From CAYMJV01 sp964390545 (GTDB lineage: Bacteria; Desulfobacterota; BSN033; UBA1163), in assembly GCA_964390545.1 (NCBI GenBank), contig CAYMJV010000095.1, positions 1 through 8,106 on the forward strand: DNA of 8,106 nucleotides, given 5' to 3'. The number at the start of each line of letters is the position of its first letter. Position 1 is the stretch's first letter. Shown here one piece after another: positions 1 to 6,119 of this stretch. A model generated the notes under the pieces. That model was not told the origin of the DNA, made no database searches, and saw only the letters and a list, made by a program, of their open reading frames with translations. Position numbers and translations under genes: made by a program.

Positions 1-650
1 ATGCCGAGGCGGTAATCGGAATGGAAATGGCCACAGCAGAAGAGGATGCGACGGTCTAAAAGGGGTTCAAGGGAGGCGGCCATGACAGCATCTTTTAAAA
101 CCTGTGCTTTATAAAGTCCGCTGACATTCATGCCTTTCATGGGAGTATGATGGGGTATTTCACCCACGGAGGCCACAAAGCGTTTACGATATTCTTTTGA
201 ATCGAGATGTACCTTTTTGGGAAGAAAAAGTCTGTCCCCACCTACCACCTTAGTCGAGATCTTATTTGCCATCACTACCGCTGCAGCAGCCCGCCGCGGC
301 ACATTGGCTGCAATAACAGGGATCCCTTTTGTCTTTGCCAACTCAATGAGAGGGCGATAATCGTCGTGGTAGTTTGGCCAGGGGCGGGATTGCTTAAGAA
401 ACTTATCCTCTGAGATTTTTCCTCGAAGATAGGCATCTAAGACATCCTGGACATCCCGTTCAAACATCTCAAGGGCAAGTACCAAATTCGGATCCCGTCG
501 CGACAGTCCGGTGAGGAGAATGAGTTCTGCTTTATGAGCAAAGCGGGAGTCATGAACCTCACCCACAAAGACGACATCAAAATCGATGAGGACTTCGAAA
601 GATTCCTTTCGTGAAAGGACCTGTGCTTTGTTCGTCATTAAATAGTTCAA
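1..650 (-). CDS. ChaN/DUF399-like (haem-binding-uptake, Tiki-superfamily) protein, 3' end cut by window edge
   Basis: Reading the minus strand from a TTG at 650 gives 216 residues with no stop before the window edge, so the C-terminus is missing. Visible family signatures are VGEVHD at residues 29-34 (the GE..H motif of the Tiki/ChaN fold), ALEMFERDVQ at 59-68, SRPWPNYHDDYRPL at 88-101, PVIAANVPRR at 111-120, AQVLKDAVMA at 182-191 and CGHFHSDYRLG at 206-216. These match the ChaN/DUF399 (Cofac_haem_bdg) family. Campylobacter ChaN is a haem-binding lipoprotein, while other members are uncharacterised and related to metalloprotease-like Tiki proteins. The TTG start is chosen because an AAAAGGAG Shine-Dalgarno lies 6 nt upstream. 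ATG at 638 (residue 5) and ATG at 671 are in-frame alternatives. No signal peptide or lipobox is seen, unlike classical ChaN. It follows the exported-protein gene by 13 nt, so the two are probably co-transcribed. Family assignment is firm; haem binding is only inferred. Confidence 0.85.
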   Translation of the reverse strand, partial: MNYLMTNKAQVLSRKESFEVLIDFDVVFVGEVHDSRFAHKAELILLTGLSRRDPNLVLALEMFERDVQDVLDAYLRGKISEDKFLKQSRPWPNYHDDYRPLIELAKTKGIPVIAANVPRRAAAAVVMANKISTKVVGGDRLFLPKKVHLDSKEYRKRFVASVGEIPHHTPMKGMNVSGLYKAQVLKDAVMAASLEPLLDRRILFCCGHFHSDYRLG

Positions 651-656
651 TGGATT

Positions 657-664
657 CTCCTTTT
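657..664 (-). promoter_or_regulatory. Ribosome binding site of the ChaN-like gene, overlapping the upstream stop
   Basis: The minus strand reads AAAAGGAG here. Its first base is the last base of the upstream TGA stop codon, and a 6-nt spacer separates it from TTG at 650. This placement favours the TTG start over the in-frame ATG at 638 or the ATG at 671, which would lie upstream of the site. It also suggests translational coupling with the exported-protein gene. Confidence 0.7.
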
Positions 665-1233
665 CATTCATCGCAGCCTGGTGGTTTGGGCCAGTGATCG
701 GTAGCGGCCGCTTCCATGTTAGGAGGTTGACACGAGAGCCAGGGAAGTTTGGTCAGATTCATTGCCCTCAGGCCGATCGCACATTTGTCCTCAATTACTG
801 TCAGGATTAATTTCCCTTCCTCCAATCTCCATTGATAGACCCCGATCACCTCATGACAGACGGGATCATTGGCCAGGATCAATTGGTCTCCTGAAACGAT
901 AAAGGACCCGATGTCTTTCCATCCCGTCGCTTTATGAAAAATTCTGAAGACACCTTTGCTCAAGTTCAACTTCCATATCCCGCCCTCAGGAGCATAATCC
1001 GGGCAACGCCTGCAGGGAACAGGGGGAGTTTCTTTCGTCTCAAATTTGGTATAGGTACCGTCCATAATGGTTGCATTGGGCGGAGGGAGAGGCAGCGTAT
1101 AGGGGTAGGGTGACCTTTGGAGCAACTCGGACCAGAGGTTGGGGGCAGGATCTTTGGCCTCGGCGGCCCTCCCGAGAATGACCATGTTTATCAAAAGAAG
1201 AAAAATGGCTATGATAAGGATTAAGGGTTTCAT
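664..1233 (-). CDS. Exported cysteine-containing protein of unknown function
   Basis: The gene encodes 189 residues from ATG at 1233, the last intact codon before the N gap. Residues 1-26 form a classic Sec signal peptide: K2, a long hydrophobic core (LILIIAIFLLLINMVILG) and an AEA site near residue 26. The mature protein starts with a Pro/Tyr-rich stretch (PYPYTLPLPPP at 42-52) and has a CRRC motif (C74, C77) plus C126, C151, C168 and C187, which suits disulfides in an oxidising periplasm. The segment from about 85 to 168 alternates short beta-like strands: GIWKLN, GVFRIFH, GSFIVSGDQLIL, DPVCHEVIGVYQW, GKLILTVIEDKCAIGLRAMNL. This resembles small lipocalin-like beta proteins with a conserved Cys, GxYxW and DxC pattern, but I do not recognise a named family. 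It lies between lnt and the ChaN-like gene on the same strand. Upstream reading through the gap in another frame is an artefact. The gene is secure; its function is unknown. Confidence 0.78.
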   Translation of the reverse strand: MKPLILIIAIFLLLINMVILGRAAEAKDPAPNLWSELLQRSPYPYTLPLPPPNATIMDGTYTKFETKETPPVPCRRCPDYAPEGGIWKLNLSKGVFRIFHKATGWKDIGSFIVSGDQLILANDPVCHEVIGVYQWRLEEGKLILTVIEDKCAIGLRAMNLTKLPWLSCQPPNMEAAATDHWPKPPGCDE

Positions 1234-1234
1234 C
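1180..1234. repeat. Left copy of 55-bp duplication at gap edge
   Basis: These 55 bases are identical to 1335-1389 and abut the N run directly. On the minus strand they encode the first 18 codons of the exported protein plus one upstream base. An exact repeat touching both sides of a gap, of a length typical of assembler k-mers, points to an unmerged contig-end overlap rather than a biological repeat. Confidence 0.9.
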
Positions 1235-1334
1235 NNNNNNNNNNNNNNNNNNNNNNNNNNNNNNNNNNNNNNNNNNNNNNNNNNNNNNNNNNNNNNNNNN
1301 NNNNNNNNNNNNNNNNNNNNNNNNNNNNNNNNNN
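1235..1334. other. Assembly gap placeholder (exactly 100 N), probably false
   Basis: The run is exactly 100 N, the conventional filler for a gap of unknown length. It is bordered on both sides by the same 55 bases. If the two contigs overlap by those 55 bases, no sequence is missing and positions 1235-1389 should be collapsed. That restores a continuous spacer and start region for the exported-protein gene. Confidence 0.92.
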
Positions 1335-1389
1335 GACCATGTTTATCAAAAGAAGAAAAATGGCTATGATAAGGATTAAGGGTTTCATC
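1335..1389. repeat. Right copy of 55-bp duplication at gap edge
   Basis: This copy is base-for-base identical to 1180-1234. It contains a second ATG (at 1388, minus strand) and 18 codons that match the N-terminus of the exported protein, then stops at the N run. It should be regarded as the same locus, not as a second gene. The real upstream region of the exported-protein gene is therefore 1389-1470. Confidence 0.9.
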
Positions 1390-1413
1390 TTCCACTTCGC
1401 CTTTGGCCGGCAA

Positions 1414-1455
1414 GTGCCCCGCAAGCCCCGCCCTATGGGCGGGGTCAAGGGGCAC
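1414..1455. repeat. GC-rich composite hairpin between lnt and the exported-protein gene
   Basis: The outer arms GTGCCCC (1414-1420) and GGGGCAC (1449-1455) pair over 7 bp. The inner arms CCCCGCCC (1426-1433) and GGGCGGGG (1437-1444) pair over 8 bp around a 3-nt TAT loop, with small internal loops between the two stems. It lies in the 82-nt spacer after the lnt stop. In the minus (transcribed) direction no U-tract follows it, and the only T-rich stretch lies upstream, so it is not a standard intrinsic terminator. It could be an mRNA-stabilising structure, an attenuator or a dispersed palindromic repeat. The structure is certain by eye; its role is unknown. Confidence 0.75.
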
Positions 1456-1470
1456 AATAAAAATGAGGTT

Positions 1471-3039
1471 TCATTGGCTCACATTCTGTTCGCCACTGCG
1501 TGCCCGAAAAGCCCCGGCCCGTGGCCGGAGGGCTTCACTGAAGGCATATCCCAGTAATAAAATGGATAAACCTGAACAGGCCCATGCGAAGACATCGCCG
1601 TATAGGGTGTAAAAAGTCTTCTTCTTTGACAGGTGGATCGTTTCGCTCATTGCTTCTTCTGCAAAGATCTCTCCCTTTCTTATGATCTTCCCTCTCGGGT
1701 CGATAAAACCAGTGATTCCAGTATTGGCAGCCCTGGCGATGAAGACCCGGTTCTCGATCGCCCTGAATACTGCAATGGTAAAGTGTTGATGAGGGGCTGA
1801 GGTTCTCCCGAACCAGGCATCATTCGTGATGGTGACCAAGAAATTCGCTCCACCTTTGACAAATCTTCGGCAGAGGTCTGGAAAGATGATCTCAAAACAG
1901 ATGAGCACTCCAAACCTCCCCTGGGGAAGGGAGAAGTTGTAGATCACTTTTCCGGATTTAAAATTCCCGATTCCCTCCCCTAAAGACCCCAGCGGAAGAA
2001 TTTCTCCGAGGGGCACATACTCTCCATAAGGAACCAGGTGGATTTTGTCATATCTTCCGATGACCTCTTTAGCAGGAGAGGCGAGATAAGCGCTGTTATA
2101 GTGGTTCACTTTTCCTCTCTCTACTTTGAAGGAGGGACTTCCAAAGAGGAGGAAGGCATGCGTCTTGTTTGGGATATCGAGGAGCATAGGTTGATATTCT
2201 GTGGCCTGCTGGAAAAAAAACGGGGTGGCTGTCTCTGGCCAGATGATGAGGTCTGGGTGTTGCTCCGCCACCTTCAAAGAGAGTCTTTCATAAATTTTCA
2301 ATGTTTCCTTCTGAAAGGACTCGTCCCATTTAATCGATTGATCGATATTCCCTTGAGTCAAAGCCACCTTCAGAGAAGGCTGCTGAAGCATTTGTTGATC
2401 GATCGTTCCCATCTTCACATATCCATAGATCACTGAGCTCAAAAGAACGAAAAGGGTGACGACCACCTCTCGGACGGGAAAGGTTTTGTTGATCCATTGG
2501 CGTAGGATCCAGAAGAGAGTAGTATTGACCAGAAGAATGACAAATGAGAGGCCATAGGGACCGGTAATATCTGCCATCTGGATAAAAAGGAGGTTAAGGT
2601 ACTGGGAATAGCCTAAGTTGGCCCACGGGAAACCTGTTAAAAGAAAGGAGCGAAGATATTCAAGAGCGGTCCACAGGATCGGAAAGAAGAGGATGGTTTG
2701 AATTCCCGAAGACAATGGAACCACCCGTGTCAGGAATCCAAAGGCACCTGTGAATAGACTTAAGTAACCGACCAGAAGTAAGAGAATGAAGGCACTGACC
2801 AATAAAGGGATATTGCCATACGTATGGACGGCAACGATGATCCAGTATAGGATTCCAAGATAGGAGATCAATCCGGTCAGAAATCCCAGGGTGAAGGCGT
2901 GGAGGCCTGTTTTCCCATGGATTGCGTAGAGCAGGGGGACAAAGGCAATCCAAGCTAAAAACTCAAGATCGTAATTTGGAAAAGAAAGGATGAGGAGCAC
3001 TCCGGAGAGGAGGCTTAAAAGGAGGTCCTTCTTTTTCAT
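1471..3039 (-). CDS. lnt: Apolipoprotein N-acyltransferase
   Basis: This 522-residue inner-membrane enzyme transfers an acyl chain from a phospholipid to the N-terminal cysteine of diacylated apolipoproteins, the last step of lipoprotein maturation before Lol sorting. Length is close to E. coli Lnt. Hydrophobic segments at about 6-20, 27-40, 46-72, 78-105, 113-130, 152-178 and 190-208 form the membrane part. The periplasmic nitrilase-like (CN hydrolase) domain spans about 222-465, and a last membrane helix lies at about 484-500. The catalytic triad is visible: E269 (IIWPETATPF), K332 (DKIHLVPYGEYVP) and C381 (GVLICFEIIFPDLC), with accessory E340 and E383 and W238. The ATG at 3039 has only a weak GGA-type Shine-Dalgarno. 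The last 20 or so residues (ALRPRAG... to the stop) are Arg-rich, lie beyond the final helix and come from a GC-rich palindrome, so they look like a late addition. A transporter gene is divergently oriented upstream, and the exported-protein gene follows. Confidence 0.97.
   Translation of the reverse strand: MKKKDLLLSLLSGVLLILSFPNYDLEFLAWIAFVPLLYAIHGKTGLHAFTLGFLTGLISYLGILYWIIVAVHTYGNIPLLVSAFILLLLVGYLSLFTGAFGFLTRVVPLSSGIQTILFFPILWTALEYLRSFLLTGFPWANLGYSQYLNLLFIQMADITGPYGLSFVILLVNTTLFWILRQWINKTFPVREVVVTLFVLLSSVIYGYVKMGTIDQQMLQQPSLKVALTQGNIDQSIKWDESFQKETLKIYERLSLKVAEQHPDLIIWPETATPFFFQQATEYQPMLLDIPNKTHAFLLFGSPSFKVERGKVNHYNSAYLASPAKEVIGRYDKIHLVPYGEYVPLGEILPLGSLGEGIGNFKSGKVIYNFSLPQGRFGVLICFEIIFPDLCRRFVKGGANFLVTITNDAWFGRTSAPHQHFTIAVFRAIENRVFIARAANTGITGFIDPRGKIIRKGEIFAEEAMSETIHLSKKKTFYTLYGDVFAWACSGLSILLLGYAFSEALRPRAGAFRARSGEQNVSQ
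1509..1535. repeat. GC-rich palindrome inside the lnt 3' end
   Basis: AAGCCC (1509-1514) pairs with GGGCTT (1530-1535), and CGGCC (1515-1519) pairs with GGCCG (1523-1527), leaving a CGT loop and a 2-nt bulge. It encodes the Arg-rich C-terminal tail of Lnt. It shares the octamer AAGCCCCG with the hairpin at 1414-1455 (there at 1423-1430), which hints that the two belong to one repeat family. Confidence 0.6.
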
Positions 3040-3048
3040 GCCATTCCA

Positions 3049-3077
3049 ATCTTAAGCAAGAGTAAATTATTTTTCAA
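3049..3077 (-). promoter_or_regulatory. Candidate promoter of lnt
   Basis: On the minus strand TTGAAA (3077-3072) is a -35-like box (5/6 to TTGACA). It is separated by 17 nt from TAAGAT (3054-3049), a 4/6 -10-like box. The predicted start of transcription would lie only a few bases before the ATG at 3039, giving an almost leaderless mRNA, which weakens the call. The surrounding divergent spacer is AT-rich, as expected for promoters. Confidence 0.3.
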
Positions 3078-3132
3078 CAATTTTGTTTCAGGTTTGCCCT
3101 TCGCTAAGAATTCTATAAATTTCGTTTGAGGT

Positions 3133-3163
3133 TTGGTAGAATGGAGAAGATCTCAGGTATACT
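3133..3163 (+). promoter_or_regulatory. Candidate promoter of the MFS transporter
   Basis: TATACT (3158-3163) matches the -10 consensus at 5/6, and TTGGTA (3133-3138) is a 4/6 -35 at a long 19-nt spacing. It leaves a leader of roughly 20 nt containing AGAAGGAG at 3179-3186. The spacing is suboptimal, so this is tentative. Confidence 0.35.
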
Positions 3164-3191
3164 GTAAGGGTAGTGAACAGAAGGAGCATGG

Positions 3192-4493
3192 ATGAAAGAG
3201 GCTCAAGGTAACCGCAAGATCCGTTATGTCCCCCCCTGGCCCCATATCTCAAAAGTATTGACAAGAGACGGAAGCATCCTTTTTACAACCCGTATCGCGC
3301 GACTGTTTGCCTATGGGTTTCTCTCAGTCATCCTGGTGCTCTATCTCGCCCAGGCGGGTTTGAACGAAACCGAGATCGGTCTCCTTTTGACCCTGACGCT
3401 CATCGGTGATACGGCGATCTCTTTATGGATCACGACGAATGCTGATCGGATCGGCAGGCGACGAATGCTGGTCGTGGGTGCCTGCCTGATGGTTTTCGCT
3501 GGCATCCTCTTCGCACTCACGCGAAATTTTGTGCTCCTTCTCATTGCTGCCACGATCGGTGTGATCAGCCCAAGCGGCTATGAAGTGGGTCCCTTCCTCT
3601 CCATCGAGCAAGCAGCGCTTTCGCAGATTGTGCCAAACGAGGAACGCACTCGTACCTTTGCCTGGTACAACCTGGTGGGTTCGTTCACAACTGCGCTCGG
3701 ATCTCTAGCCGGGGGAGCATTGGTACAAGGTTTAATGAACTTTGGGATGAACCCGATCGGGAGCTATCGGGTAATCGTCGTTGGCTATGCTGCCTTCGGT
3801 CTGATTCTTGGATTGTTGTTCACTCAACTTTCTCCATCGGTCGAAATTCGTAAAAAGACCGGGGTTCCCGGTTCTCCCCTAAAACCGGGGGGTTTTCTGG
3901 GATTGCATCGGTCAAGAAATGTTGTCTTGAGGCTCTCTGCACTCTTCTCACTCGATGCATTCGCAGGAGGGTTCGTTTTACAAAGTATCTTAGCCTACTG
4001 GTTTCATGTCCGTTTCAAAGTCCAACCCGCGTTACTTGGTAGCATCTTTTTCGGAGCCAATGTTCTTGCTGGGATCTCGGCCCTGACCGCTGCCCGAATC
4101 GCATCAAAAATAGGGTTGATCAGGACCATGGTCTTCACTCATATCCCATCGAATATCCTCTTAATATTAGTGCCGTTCATGCCGAACCTTCCACTGGCAA
4201 TCGCCGTTCTGTTAATGCGTTTCAGCATCTCACAGATGGACGTACCCACTCGCCAGTCCTACACCATGGCTGTCGTCGATCCGGATGAACGCTCGGCCGC
4301 TGCAGGAGTCACCGGTATTGCCCGGACAACGGGATCGTCCCTTTCTCCTATGATCGCCGGACCGTTGCTCGCAAATACGGCGCTCATGAGCATGCCTTTC
4401 GTTCTTTCGGGAGGATTAAAAATCATTTATGACCTTTTGCTGTATCGCAGCTTTCGAGCGATAAAGCCGCCGGAGGAAGCTGGCCCCAAGTGA
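3192..4493 (+). CDS. Major facilitator superfamily transporter, substrate unknown
   Basis: The 433-residue protein has about twelve hydrophobic segments in two bundles (roughly 34-212 and 247-415), joined by a basic, Pro/Gly-rich cytoplasmic linker at 217-240. The MFS motif A is clear in the loop after helix 2 (NADRIGRRRM, with D85, G88, R89, R90). ERTRTFAWYNLVGSF at 151-165 and MDVPTRQSYTMAVVDPDERSAAAG at 349-372 are hallmarks of a widespread, poorly characterised MFS_1 subgroup. The protein would use the proton or another ion gradient across the inner membrane, and drug or metabolite efflux is the usual guess for such relatives. The start at 3192 has AGAAGGAG 5 nt upstream; the ATG at 3188 is out of frame and ends after seven codons. 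It stands alone, divergent from lnt, so its neighbours do not reveal the substrate. The family is certain, the substrate is not. Confidence 0.93.
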   Translation: MKEAQGNRKIRYVPPWPHISKVLTRDGSILFTTRIARLFAYGFLSVILVLYLAQAGLNETEIGLLLTLTLIGDTAISLWITTNADRIGRRRMLVVGACLMVFAGILFALTRNFVLLLIAATIGVISPSGYEVGPFLSIEQAALSQIVPNEERTRTFAWYNLVGSFTTALGSLAGGALVQGLMNFGMNPIGSYRVIVVGYAAFGLILGLLFTQLSPSVEIRKKTGVPGSPLKPGGFLGLHRSRNVVLRLSALFSLDAFAGGFVLQSILAYWFHVRFKVQPALLGSIFFGANVLAGISALTAARIASKIGLIRTMVFTHIPSNILLILVPFMPNLPLAIAVLLMRFSISQMDVPTRQSYTMAVVDPDERSAAAGVTGIARTTGSSLSPMIAGPLLANTALMSMPFVLSGGLKIIYDLLLYRSFRAIKPPEEAGPK

Positions 4494-4500
4494 AACGTCG

Positions 4501-4562
4501 TCCTCCAGTCCAAAATAGGCGATTTGAGTTCGTGGAGGAGGCTCAACAGAGTTTCTCTTTTT
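4501..4562 (+). terminator. Weak terminator-like inverted repeat after the transporter gene
   Basis: TCCTCCA (4501-4507) can pair with TGGAGGA (4533-4539) over 7 bp around a 25-nt loop. A T-run (4558-4562, within TTTCTCTTTTT) follows, but only about 18 nt after the stem. A tiny AGAG/CTCT stem (4548-4558) sits directly before the T-run. Neither arrangement is a canonical intrinsic terminator, so the call is weak. Confidence 0.3.
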
Positions 4563-4576
4563 ATGTGGATGTCACC

Positions 4577-4606
4577 TTAAGAAAGGAACATCCAATGTGT
4601 TAAAAT
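4577..4606 (+). promoter_or_regulatory. Probable sigma-70-type promoter of the malic enzyme gene
   Basis: The -10 box TAAAAT (4601-4606, 5/6) carries the extended TGT upstream of it (4598-4600). A 4/6 -35-like TTAAGA (4577-4582) lies at 18-nt spacing. Transcription would start near 4613, leaving a leader of about 25 nt with a strong Shine-Dalgarno. This is the best promoter match in the window. No operator-like dyad is evident around it. Confidence 0.5.
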
Positions 4607-4623
4607 AAGTTATCATGAAATTT

Positions 4624-4631
4624 AGAGGAGG
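4624..4631 (+). promoter_or_regulatory. Ribosome binding site that decides the malic enzyme start
   Basis: AGAGGAGG lies 6 nt before ATG at 4638 but directly abuts the in-frame TTG at 4632. Normal spacing therefore selects the ATG and removes two residues from the longer reading. Confidence 0.75.
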
Positions 4632-4637
4632 TTGGAT

Positions 4638-6074
4638 ATGATCAAAACACCAAGTCCGGGCTACAGTATCCTCATTCGGCTGGAGATCCTTTCAAAACCC
4701 GGAATGCTGGGCAAAGTAACCTTAGCCATTGGCAAGGCAGGAGGAGACATAGGTGCGATCGATATTGTCGGATTTGGGAAGAGGACCATTATCCGGGATG
4801 TCGCTGTGGACGTATCGGATGTCGAGACAGGCCAGAAGGTCGTTGAAGAAGTCAAGAAGGTGAGGGGAGTACGTGTCCTAAACGTGACGGATCGAACTTT
4901 CAGGATTCACCAAAGAGGCAAGATCGAAGTGAAGAATAAAATTCCTCTCAATACTCGCGAGGACCTTTCAATGGTATACACTCCTGGTGTGGCAAGGATC
5001 TGTATGGCGATTCATGAAGATCGAGAGAAAGTCTACGACCTCACCATTAAGAAAAATACTATTGCCATTGTTACGGATGGAACCGCTGTTCTTGGTCTGG
5101 GAGATATTGGGCCACAGGCGGCTTTGCCGGTCATGGAAGGAAAAGCGATGCTCTTTAAGGAATTCGGTGACGTTAATGCGTTTCCTATTTGTTTGGATAC
5201 AAAAGATCCAGAAGAGATCATCTCAGCGGTGAAATGGATTTCTCCCGGGTTCGGTGGGATCAATCTGGAGGACATTTCTTCTCCCCGGTGTTTTGAGATT
5301 GAAAGCCGACTGAAAAAGGAATTGGATATACCTGTTTTTCATGATGATCAACATGGGACTGCGGTCGTCATCCTGGCGGGATTATTCAATTCGTTAAAGG
5401 TCGTGGGCAAGGGGTTCGATGACATCCGTGTCGTTGTCAGTGGACTAGGAGCTGCTGGAATTGCCTCGATTCGGCTTCTTCTCTCCCTGGGGGTAAAGCA
5501 TGTCATTGGGTGTGATCGGAGTGGAATCCTCTTTAAGGGTAGAAAGGAGAATATAAACCCTGTAAAGAAACAAATTGCCGAGCAGACCAATCCTGAGGGC
5601 CTCCGGGGGTCTATATCCGTGGCGATGAAGGGGGCAGATGTCTTCATCGGCCTTTCCCAACCCGGGGTGATTCATTCCAAAGATATTAAAAAGATGAGTA
5701 AAGATCCAATTGTCTTCGCCATGGCCAATCCCGTTCCTGAGATCATGCCGGAGGAAGGGGCACGATATGCCCGAATCATAGCAACGGGAAGATCTGATTA
5801 TCCAAATCAGATCAATAACGTGCTTTGTTTTCCCGGTCTCTTCAGAGGGGTCCTCGACTGCAACGCCCGGGAGATCAATGATGAGATGCTCTTTGCGGCA
5901 GCCAAGGCTATTGCTTCCATCGTTGCAGAGAATGAATTGAGCGAAGATTATATCATTCCCAGCGTGCTGAACCGGAAAGTTCCGGAGAAGGTAGCCTATA
6001 GTGTGAAAGAAGCAGCAATTCATACCGGAGTGGCAAGACCTGAGCAGAGGTATTCTTCATTGTATCGGGTTTAA
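4638..6074 (+). CDS. NAD-type malic enzyme with N-terminal ACT domain
   Basis: The 478-residue cytoplasmic enzyme oxidatively decarboxylates malate to pyruvate and CO2, linking the TCA cycle to pyruvate. Residues 8-85 form an ACT domain (ILIRLEILSKPGMLGKVTLAI then a GGDIGAIDIV strand), a small-molecule regulatory module. The catalytic part follows: YTPGVA with Tyr114, VTDGTAVLGLGDIGP at 145-159, EGKAMLFKEFG with Lys169, metal ligands E211-D212 (NLEDISSPRCFEIE) and D236-D237 (HDDQHGTA), the Rossmann GLGAAG at 269-274, AMANPVPEI at 361-369 and RSDYPNQINNVLCFPG at 385-400. The length without ACT fits bacterial malic enzymes of about 400 residues. The family uses NAD or NADP. NAD is the likely cofactor, with CDRSG at 292-296 after the second Rossmann strand, but this is not proven. 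It has its own promoter and is followed after 45 nt by a two-component system on the same strand. Malolactic or oxaloacetate-decarboxylating side activities cannot be excluded. Confidence 0.95.
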   Translation: MIKTPSPGYSILIRLEILSKPGMLGKVTLAIGKAGGDIGAIDIVGFGKRTIIRDVAVDVSDVETGQKVVEEVKKVRGVRVLNVTDRTFRIHQRGKIEVKNKIPLNTREDLSMVYTPGVARICMAIHEDREKVYDLTIKKNTIAIVTDGTAVLGLGDIGPQAALPVMEGKAMLFKEFGDVNAFPICLDTKDPEEIISAVKWISPGFGGINLEDISSPRCFEIESRLKKELDIPVFHDDQHGTAVVILAGLFNSLKVVGKGFDDIRVVVSGLGAAGIASIRLLLSLGVKHVIGCDRSGILFKGRKENINPVKKQIAEQTNPEGLRGSISVAMKGADVFIGLSQPGVIHSKDIKKMSKDPIVFAMANPVPEIMPEEGARYARIIATGRSDYPNQINNVLCFPGLFRGVLDCNAREINDEMLFAAAKAIASIVAENELSEDYIIPSVLNRKVPEKVAYSVKEAAIHTGVARPEQRYSSLYRV

Positions 6075-6119
6075 ACCATTCTTCTTTTTTGAAGAAAGAG
6101 AATTCCTGGGGAGTTAGGG

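Noticed and set aside
664..1455. A 263-residue minus-strand reading frame running through the N gap from GTG at 1455
   Set aside because: Its N-terminal part is a different frame of the duplicated 55-mer (ETLNPYHSHF...), and only the N run joins it to the true gene. The real gene begins at ATG 1233 with a normal signal peptide.
1388..1457. A 23-residue N-terminal extension of the exported protein from TTG at 1457, after collapsing the gap
   Set aside because: The extension is encoded by the GC-rich hairpin and would place basic, Pro-rich residues before an otherwise perfect signal peptide. The ATG start is more natural.
2038..2436. 132-residue plus-strand ORF inside lnt
   Set aside because: It lies wholly antisense to the nitrilase-domain codons of lnt, has no recognisable motif and no supported start; it is a shadow frame.
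3188..3211. Out-of-frame ATG just before the MFS start as a regulatory leader peptide
   Set aside because: It has a 1-nt spacing from the Shine-Dalgarno and ends after seven codons within the MFS gene; the in-frame ATG at 3192 has proper spacing.
5445..6023. 192-residue minus-strand ORF inside the malic enzyme gene
   Set aside because: It is fully antisense to conserved malic enzyme codons, and its Cys/His-rich composition is typical of shadow translation.
6079..6096. TTCTTC / GAAGAA hairpin with a six-T loop after the malic enzyme gene as a terminator
   Set aside because: The stem is only 6 AT-rich pairs, the T-run is in the loop and no U-tract follows the stem. Readthrough into the response regulator gene seems likely.
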